Shown: piece by piece, positions 15,889-20,188 of the stretch
Layout: each line of letters begins with the position of its first letter
How positions within the stretch are numbered: the first letter of the stretch is position 1
Source: a virus
IMG/VR virus record: IMGVR_UViG_3300036785_000144
Span: 1-20,188 of that record
DNA: 20,188 nucleotides
Reading direction: 5' to 3' (one strand)
Notes under the pieces: generated by a model
The model's input: only the letters and a program-made list of their open reading frames with translations
Told to the model about the DNA's origin: nothing
Database searches by the model: none
Translations under genes and position numbers: made by a program

Positions 15889-16245
15889 TCAGATCGCGAC
15901 CGGCGGCTCGATGGCAACGGCGAATTGGCGCCGCTCTGTCTGCACAATGGGATGTGCAGCCGTGCCGGATCGCACCTTGATGAATGCGATGGCTTTGAGA
16001 AAGTCACCATACTGCGAGACGACAAGCGCCGATCCGGGCCTGACCACGACCATGATGTCGTCGCCGTGCCTATCCACAAGATCGTTGAATCCGGTGCCGT
16101 CCGACGAAATTGCAAACGTCAGATTGGCTGGCGTCCATTGTGAGGGCATCGTGATGCGGACAATCGTGCCGTCCGTGCAGTCGAGCGCATCCGACAGCGA
16201 CTCGCCGGCCTGGATGAACGGGCCGTTGAGAATTTCTAGCGCCAT
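15889..16245 (-). CDS. Small virion-module protein of unknown function
   Basis: 118 residues, starting MALEILNGPFIQAGESLSDA. It appears all-beta: alternating hydrophobic strands such as GTIVRITMPSQW, ANLTFAISSDGTGF, DDIMVVVRPGSALVV and RQFAVAIEPPVAI. A strong AAGGAG lies seven to eight bases before the ATG. The gene ends 16 bp before the stand-alone capsid gene, so the two belong to one unit. No membrane segment or catalytic motif is visible. I cannot name a family; the size, beta character and position next to a capsid gene would suit a head decoration protein, which is inference only. Confidence 0.8.
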   Translation of the reverse strand: MALEILNGPFIQAGESLSDALDCTDGTIVRITMPSQWTPANLTFAISSDGTGFNDLVDRHGDDIMVVVRPGSALVVSQYGDFLKAIAFIKVRSGTAAHPIVQTERRQFAVAIEPPVAI

Positions 16246-16268
16246 GTTCTCTCTCCTTGTCGAATGAT

Positions 16269-16297
16269 GCCCCGGCTTTCATAGCCGGGGCGTTTTT
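16269..16297 (+). terminator. Perfect 9-bp GC-rich hairpin with T-run on the plus strand
   Basis: GCCCCGGCT (16269-16277) pairs with AGCCGGGGC (16283-16291) around a five-base loop, and GTTTTTG follows on the plus strand. By the T-run it is an intrinsic terminator for plus-strand transcription, yet every gene here is on the minus strand. On the minus strand it lies in the gap between the Pro/Gly-rich gene and the next gene, with an A-rich stretch before it and no T-run after it. Confidence 0.7.
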
Positions 16298-16304
16298 GTT
16301 TGTT

Positions 16305-16910
16305 TCACACCGGCTGCGGGTGCTCGCCTTCTCCCGGAGGCTTCCCGCCCACCGGCGGCTTGTCCGGATCCGTTGGCGGATGCGGGCGATCAGGCGGACT
16401 GCCTGGGAAGAAACCGGGCGGATACCAGCCCGGAGGAATTCCAGGGAACCAGACCGGCGGCTTGGTGCTGCCCTCCGGTGGCATTGGACCGCCACCTACA
16501 TGAACAGGCGGGCCCTGATCAGGTCGATCAGGCGGCGAGCCAGGATACATCGGCGGATACGGAGGCATCGGACCACCGCCGGGATACATTGGCGGATACA
16601 CCGGACCACCACCGGGATAACCCGGGTAGATCGGCCCACCGCCGGGGTGACCGGGGTAGATCGGTCCACCACCAGGATGACCCGGATAGATCGGTCCACC
16701 GCCAGGGTGTCCCGGATAAATGGGACCGCCGCCGGGGTGACCCGGGTAAACCGGCCCGCCGCCAACGTGTCCAGGTGGCGGCCACACACCCGGCGGGTAG
16801 ACCGGGCCACCACCAACACCCGGCGGCGGGTAGTAGATCGGCGGCATGACCGCGGGCGGCGGCGCGCCGGGCTGAATCGGTTCTACGACAACAAGATAGG
16901 TTTGAGGCAT
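16305..16910 (-). CDS. Proline/glycine-rich tandem repeat protein
   Basis: 201 residues. After a short start (MPQTYLVVVEPIQPGAPPPA) nearly everything is Pro, Gly, Tyr and His. Residues 51-100 are five 10-residue units of the form GGPIYPGHPG. The flanks are looser variants with PPMYPGGGP, VHVGGGPMPP and a C-terminal SPPDRPHPP stretch. There is no signal peptide, membrane segment or enzyme motif. A very good AAGGAG precedes the ATG, implying strong translation. The composition predicts an extended polyproline-type or disordered chain, for example a flexible fibre, spacer or surface coat. I do not know a characterised relative. It is the last gene before the hairpin at 16269, upstream of the capsid block. 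Confidence 0.82.
   Translation of the reverse strand: MPQTYLVVVEPIQPGAPPPAVMPPIYYPPPGVGGGPVYPPGVWPPPGHVGGGPVYPGHPGGGPIYPGHPGGGPIYPGHPGGGPIYPGHPGGGPIYPGYPGGGPVYPPMYPGGGPMPPYPPMYPGSPPDRPDQGPPVHVGGGPMPPEGSTKPPVWFPGIPPGWYPPGFFPGSPPDRPHPPTDPDKPPVGGKPPGEGEHPQPV
16611..16760 (-). repeat. 30-bp tandem repeat, five units
   Basis: Five consecutive 30-bp units encode GGP(V/I)YPG(H/Y)PG. The units differ mostly at third codon positions while the protein unit is almost constant, which suggests older repeats held by selection on the protein. Confidence 0.9.
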
Positions 16911-16971
16911 TTGCTTTTCTCCTTTTGAGGTTAAACGCTTCCTTGTAGCGGGCTTCTACGACACTTTTAGC

Positions 16972-17130
16972 TCAATGCACGATGCGAACGACGCCGCCGA
17001 TAAGCTCGCTCGCGATCCATAGCGCCAGCGCGACCCAGCCGAGATGCCAGACTCCGATTGTTTGGATGCGGGTCGCGATGCAGGCGACGACAAACGCGAA
17101 GACCAGCAAGATCAAGCCGATATTCTGCAT
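16972..17130 (-). CDS. Small membrane protein with two hydrophobic segments, holin candidate
   Basis: 52 residues from the ATG at 17130: MQNIGLILLVFAFVVACIAT, a short polar turn (RIQTIGVWH), then LGWVALALWIASELIGGVV. The two hydrophobic segments with a short loop fit a small two-helix membrane protein. GGAG elements lie just upstream of 17130. An alternative ATG at 17148 overlaps the previous stop (ATGA) and would add six residues. Small size, two helices and proximity to the amidase make it the best holin candidate in the window, but holins share little sequence and the assignment is contextual. Confidence 0.7.
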   Translation of the reverse strand: MQNIGLILLVFAFVVACIATRIQTIGVWHLGWVALALWIASELIGGVVRIVH

Positions 17131-17144
17131 GGCTCCACTCCCCA

Positions 17145-17372
17145 TCATTTGAGTTTGTCTGGTTGCTTTAGCTTCTTGTCCACTTCCGAGCAGCGTTCCT
17201 CCACGCCGATGAACTTGCTGTCGGTGGTGAACACGATGCAATGCACCGACGGAGGCATGTGATCGACCGAGCGGGGTGAACGAATCGACACCACTTCCTC
17301 GGGATTGATCTCTATGATCTGGCCGCCAGGGCCGGTGAGCAGGACCAGCGTCAGAGCAACAAGCTGGCTCAT
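17145..17372 (-). CDS. Small protein with hydrophobic N-terminus, possibly FlbD-like
   Basis: 75 residues. The N-terminus MSQLVALTLVLLTGPGGQII is hydrophobic for about 12 residues, too short for a clear membrane anchor. The rest (INPEEVVSIRSP, then HCIVFTTDSKFIGVEERCSE) reads as a small beta sheet plus a charged helical tail. The 'LT.pgG..i.iNpe.I..i' pattern recalls the small FlbD-like family, a weak match by eye. Two Cys (44 and 61) are present. It starts one base after the stop of the 28-residue gene and ends in an ATGA overlap with the next frame, so it is part of the small-gene cluster behind the amidase. Function unknown. Confidence 0.7.
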   Translation of the reverse strand: MSQLVALTLVLLTGPGGQIIEINPEEVVSIRSPRSVDHMPPSVHCIVFTTDSKFIGVEERCSEVDKKLKQPDKLK

Positions 17373-17373
17373 C

Positions 17374-17460
17374 CTAATCGTTCATCCCATTCGAGATCGC
17401 CACGAATAGTAGGATCAAGACAACAACGCCGACGACGATCCAGAGCCAGCCCGAGTTCAC
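17374..17460 (-). CDS. 28-residue single-pass membrane miniprotein (GTG start)
   Basis: Too short for usual gene calling. From the GTG at 17460 it reads MNSGWLWIVVGVVVLILLFV and AISNGMND. This is one strong hydrophobic helix of about 18 residues with polar ends. The ribosome site is weak. However, an eight-codon frame (17483-17457) starts at an ATG overlapping the amidase stop and ends in a GTGA overlap with this start, so ribosomes could arrive by coupling. The stop lies one base before the next gene. Such single-helix peptides occur in phage lysis clusters. Function is unproven; the main support is tight packing and composition. Confidence 0.55.
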   Translation of the reverse strand: MNSGWLWIVVGVVVLILLFVAISNGMND

Positions 17461-17479
17461 GGAACGAAGTGCCAGTTCA

Positions 17480-18415
17480 TCATGCCGGAAACACCACCTC
17501 GATCTCATCGTCGGTCGTGATGCCGAGATCGGCCATCAGCGACGGCGACAGATCGGCGACCCGGTCCGTCGAGTGGTGTGGGCCCCAATCGGCCGGGAAG
17601 CATTTCAGCGTGACGCCGGTCTTCGACGCGGTAACCTGCGCCAGCTTTTTCAACAACATCTCGCGCGATGTCACCTCGTAATCCCAGCGGCAGGCGATGT
17701 AATGCACGAACGGGTTGAGCCGTCGCGCCAGGCCGGTAGTGCCTTGCGGCTGGTATGGCAGGAACAGATGCGGCGCATCGTCAATGCGTTGGATGAACGC
17801 GAGCCCTTCATCGGGCGCGACGCCGGTGTCATCTGGGCCGCCGAAATGCGAGCATGACCCGGTGGCCATCAATAACGCCTCGCTGTCAACCGGCGGCGAT
17901 GTTGTCTCCCCTGCCAAGGTGTCGGCGATGCTGCCGCAAATCTCATCGAAGCACGAGCCGTAAATGTCGCAATCGGCCTCGCTATCAACGAAGCAGACCT
18001 CGAGTAGCACCGCAGGCATCTCGGTGTTGTTGAGAAAGAACAAGTCGGTACGTTTCTTGGCGCCACGGTCGATAAAGCCGGACTTGGCGATGGCCGCCGA
18101 CAGTCTGGCCGCCAGCGTCTGCTGCGTCACATATAGAATCTCGCAACCCATCGGGTGCTCGACCTGTTCATAGGCGTTAAAGTGAACGCTGACATCGAGG
18201 TCGCGACTCTTGCTGTTGTGAAAATCGACAATGCGGTTGAGATTCTCGTTCTGACTGGTCGAGACATCGTCGTGATAGGTGATCGCCTTGATGCCGTACT
18301 GCGCCAGCTCGCTGGCGACATGGTCGACCACCCGTCGCGCCTCGTCGACCTCATCAATGATGCCGCTGGCGCCGCGTACCTTCAAGCCGTGACCAGACGA
18401 AATGACGATGTTCAT
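17480..18415 (-). CDS. N-acetylmuramoyl-L-alanine amidase fused to a double-psi beta-barrel-like domain
   Basis: 311 residues. Residues 1-168 match zinc amidases of the Amidase_3 type: ISSGHG with His9, a Glu at 22 or 25 in IIDEVDEARRV, DVSVHFNA with His78, and PAVLLEVCFVDS with catalytic Glu139. It cleaves the bond between muramic acid and the peptide stem. Residues about 187-311 resemble an RlpA-type double-psi barrel: HYIACRWDYEVTS, KCFPADWGPHHSTDRVADLS, and PSLMADLGITTDDEIEVVF. That part may bind or cut glycan strands. There is no signal peptide, so export would need a holin. It begins seven bases after the terminase stop with AGGA upstream and leads the small membrane-gene cluster. It is probably the endolysin, oddly placed just behind the terminase. 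Confidence 0.87.
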   Translation of the reverse strand: MNIVISSGHGLKVRGASGIIDEVDEARRVVDHVASELAQYGIKAITYHDDVSTSQNENLNRIVDFHNSKSRDLDVSVHFNAYEQVEHPMGCEILYVTQQTLAARLSAAIAKSGFIDRGAKKRTDLFFLNNTEMPAVLLEVCFVDSEADCDIYGSCFDEICGSIADTLAGETTSPPVDSEALLMATGSCSHFGGPDDTGVAPDEGLAFIQRIDDAPHLFLPYQPQGTTGLARRLNPFVHYIACRWDYEVTSREMLLKKLAQVTASKTGVTLKCFPADWGPHHSTDRVADLSPSLMADLGITTDDEIEVVFPA

Positions 18416-18422
18416 GGCGGTC

Positions 18423-20078
18423 CTAACCTATCAAAGCATCGATGTCGATTGGCTTCGTGATGCGGTCGCGCGCTCGAATTCCCATCAGCATGGCCAGCGC
18501 AACGGCGCCATCGATGCGGAACCTAGCCTTGCTCTTGTCGATCTTTCGAAAGCCGGCCGGATCCATGACCGCGACCGCGTTGGCGACGTTCCAATTCAGG
18601 CAGGGATTATTTGGATGCTGCAGCTTTTTTTCGTCGAGCGCCTTCATCAACGCATCAACGGCGGGCCCCATGTCCCGAAACCCTTGCCCCCAAGGGACGA
18701 TGCGCAGCCCGTCGCCCTTCGGCGCGCGGTTCACAAGACGATGCAAATCATCCGGCGCCTGGGTCGCATCCTCATGGGCCTGCAGTCCGATGCGATCGAA
18801 TTCGCGCAGCAGGTTCTGCATTCGCCAGCGGTCGTAAGCAAGACCGCGCACCTGAAACCTGGTCGCCAGCTCGGCCAGGAACACCGCGATCACCTCGTGG
18901 TCGATGCTCCTGCCGGGCGTCGTCCGCAGATGGCCGCTTGAAACCCACTCTTCGTATCGGTGACTGCCGCTGCCGAAGTCGCGCGCGGAATGTTCCGCCA
19001 GCCACTCGATCGGTTTCCAAAAGAACGCCTGGACCCGACACGGATCGGTCACCGATCCAACAATCAGGGCGGTGAGATCGTCAACGCTCGAAAGGTCGAG
19101 GGCGCCGTAGACTTCCTCGCCGTCGATCAATTTTGCCGGGCCTGCGCATTCTTGCCACATGACGCGACTGATCAGCGTCGAGATTGGTGAGACTCGTTGG
19201 TTGAGGAACAAATTGCGTGTCTTAGGTTCTTCCGCCGGAAGTCTCTTGGCCTTTTTTATCGCGCTTACCAAATCCTCGCGGTCGCGAAACGTGCCGAGCG
19301 CGGGATTGGCCTTCGCCCATTGTGCTTCATCGTCCAGATCGCAGCCCTCGTCGGCGGCGTAGAGATGACAAACAATGCTCGAGTCGATGCCCGACAGCCC
19401 GTCATCGATCAACTTCGAGAGAATATGCTCCGGGTCATTCGACTGCGTGCTGATCACGATGAACAACGGCTCGTCGCGCGCGCCGAAACTGGTATCGAGG
19501 ACGTCGTACAGATCGCGGCTTTTCGCCTGCGCCAGCTCGTCGTAGATCACGACCGACGGAAGATAGCCGTGCTTCGTTCCAGCCTCGGCCGACACCGCTC
19601 GATAAATCGATCCGGTGCTGCGCCCAATCATTGTCTTGGTCGAGGGGATGACGTCGATTTTTCTGCGCAGCTCGGCGTCCTGTTCGACGAGCTGCTTGGC
19701 AAACTTGAAGACAATGCCGGCCTGGTCGCGATCGTTCGCCGCACTGTAGATTTCTCCGTTGGGTATCGCCTCGGGCCCGGCCAAATGGGCGAGCGCGATG
19801 GCGGCAATTAGCGCTGTCTTCCCGTTCTTCCTCGCCACCGAGAGGATCGCACGGCGCACAATGCGGCGCAGACCACGGTGTGGCTCGTAGACATCGCGGA
19901 TGAATCGCCGTTCCCAAGGGTCGAGCTTGAACGGCTTGCCCTGACCGTGCCCGCTCGGGATGGTCAGATGCTGGATGAAATCGATGACTCTCTTTGCGCG
20001 GTTGCGCCCGTGCGCGGACCGCTTGATTGACGGCCGGCGACGGTCGGTCGCCGACGCGTCAGCATCAATAGACGTCAT
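18423..20078 (-). CDS. terL: Terminase large subunit (TerL, HK97-like)
   Basis: 551 residues, full length for the Terminase_1 family. ATPase motifs: a Walker A variant in SVARKNGKTAL (80-90), Walker B in VVIYDE (176-181), and the coupling motif FIVISTQS (206-213). Nuclease motifs: ALDLSSVDDLTAL with Asp328, LAYDRW with Asp416, and RIDGAVALAMLMG with Asp523. It cuts concatemeric DNA and pumps it through the portal into the prohead. The ATG at 20078 overlaps the stop of the upstream partial gene (ATGA). The next gene here is a lysis amidase and not the portal, an unusual order. A small terminase subunit is not in the window and would be expected further right. Confidence 0.95.
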   Translation of the reverse strand: MTSIDADASATDRRRPSIKRSAHGRNRAKRVIDFIQHLTIPSGHGQGKPFKLDPWERRFIRDVYEPHRGLRRIVRRAILSVARKNGKTALIAAIALAHLAGPEAIPNGEIYSAANDRDQAGIVFKFAKQLVEQDAELRRKIDVIPSTKTMIGRSTGSIYRAVSAEAGTKHGYLPSVVIYDELAQAKSRDLYDVLDTSFGARDEPLFIVISTQSNDPEHILSKLIDDGLSGIDSSIVCHLYAADEGCDLDDEAQWAKANPALGTFRDREDLVSAIKKAKRLPAEEPKTRNLFLNQRVSPISTLISRVMWQECAGPAKLIDGEEVYGALDLSSVDDLTALIVGSVTDPCRVQAFFWKPIEWLAEHSARDFGSGSHRYEEWVSSGHLRTTPGRSIDHEVIAVFLAELATRFQVRGLAYDRWRMQNLLREFDRIGLQAHEDATQAPDDLHRLVNRAPKGDGLRIVPWGQGFRDMGPAVDALMKALDEKKLQHPNNPCLNWNVANAVAVMDPAGFRKIDKSKARFRIDGAVALAMLMGIRARDRITKPIDIDALIG

Positions 20079-20188
20079 GCTTTAAGCTGCTTACGACGAC
20101 GTGCCAGCCACCCCATCAGACCGAGCCCGCCAGCGAACAGCGGCAGAGCGGCGGGCAGCGGTGTCGCCGTCAGTTGGAAGTTGGACTG
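20075..20188 (-). CDS. 3' end of a gene with a VPLPA-CTERM-like C-terminus, partial
   Basis: Only the last 37 codons are present, open from the right edge to a TGA at 20077-20075. The tail reads TPLPAALPLFAGGLGLMGWL followed by ARRRKQLKA. It has the three parts of a PEP/VPLPA-CTERM sorting signal: a short PLPA motif, a single hydrophobic helix and a basic cluster at the end. In bacteria such tails are substrates of exosortases and are common in Bradyrhizobium-type genomes. The stop overlaps the terminase ATG, so this frame may belong to the phage operon. It could alternatively be a host gene at a prophage edge, or an unrelated small tail-anchored membrane protein. The N-terminal part is needed to decide. 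Confidence 0.68.
   Translation of the reverse strand, partial: QSNFQLTATPLPAALPLFAGGLGLMGWLARRRKQLKA

Noticed and set aside
15028-16115. Longer upstream starts for the glycosyltransferase (15027) and the stand-alone capsid gene (16115)
   Set aside because: The extra N-terminal sequences are Arg/Ser-rich readings of neighbouring genes in another frame, while the chosen starts have an ATGA coupling or a clear ribosome site.
16611-16760. Evenly spaced repeats considered as a CRISPR array
   Set aside because: The 30-bp units are contiguous with no spacers and encode a continuous protein repeat.
1-20188. tRNA or other RNA genes
   Set aside because: I saw no cloverleaf-like segment or GTTCRANYC box in an intergenic gap; the gaps are too short for most RNA genes.

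Overview
The window is a 20.2 kb block of tailed-phage structural and lysis genes, all on the minus strand and almost gapless (longest gap 114 bp; many ATGA overlaps). It therefore reads as one operon transcribed from right to left. It is either a prophage or a free phage genome. No integrase, repressor, replication gene or attachment site lies inside it, so I cannot tell which. The high GC content, the Mu-like/HK97-like gene set and a VPLPA-CTERM-like tail at the right edge suggest an alphaproteobacterial host, most likely of the Bradyrhizobium/Rhodopseudomonas group. That host call is inference from remembered protein resemblance.

Layout in transcription order, right to left. The 3' end of a gene with a VPLPA-CTERM-like C-terminus (20188-20075) overlaps the large terminase (20078-18423). 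A lysis-like cluster follows: an amidase fused to a double-psi beta-barrel-like domain, then three very small proteins, at least two of them membrane proteins (18415-16972). Next come a Pro/Gly repeat protein, a hairpin, and a small unknown protein (16910-15889). The capsid block holds a stand-alone major capsid paralogue (15872-14787), a TPR glycosyltransferase (14790-13576) and a second, larger protein joining an S78-type prohead protease, a coiled-coil scaffold and another major capsid domain (13545-11260). After a small hydrophilic protein come the portal (10818-9373), a collagen-like protein with two carbohydrate-binding-like modules (9440-8250), a gp6-like connector, a probable stopper and a probable tail terminator (8253-6395). 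The tail block is Mu-like: sheath, tube, assembly chaperone with a -1 frameshift extension, tape measure, and the start of a gpN-like DNA-circularisation protein that leaves the window at base 1.

The phage is thus a contractile-tailed chimera with an HK97-type head and a Mu-type tail. TerL packages DNA through the portal into a capsid matured by the fused protease. Connector, stopper and terminator join the head to the sheath and tube, whose length is set by the tape measure. The tape measure also carries two wall-hydrolase-like domains for entry, and the amidase cluster would serve exit.

The most unusual features are two homologous major capsid proteins on either side of a glycosyltransferase gene, a protease-scaffold-capsid fusion with a good internal ribosome binding site, a collagen-like protein in the head module, a textbook T TTT TTT slippery site that opens a 67-codon extension lacking its own start codon, and a possible exosortase substrate next to the terminase.
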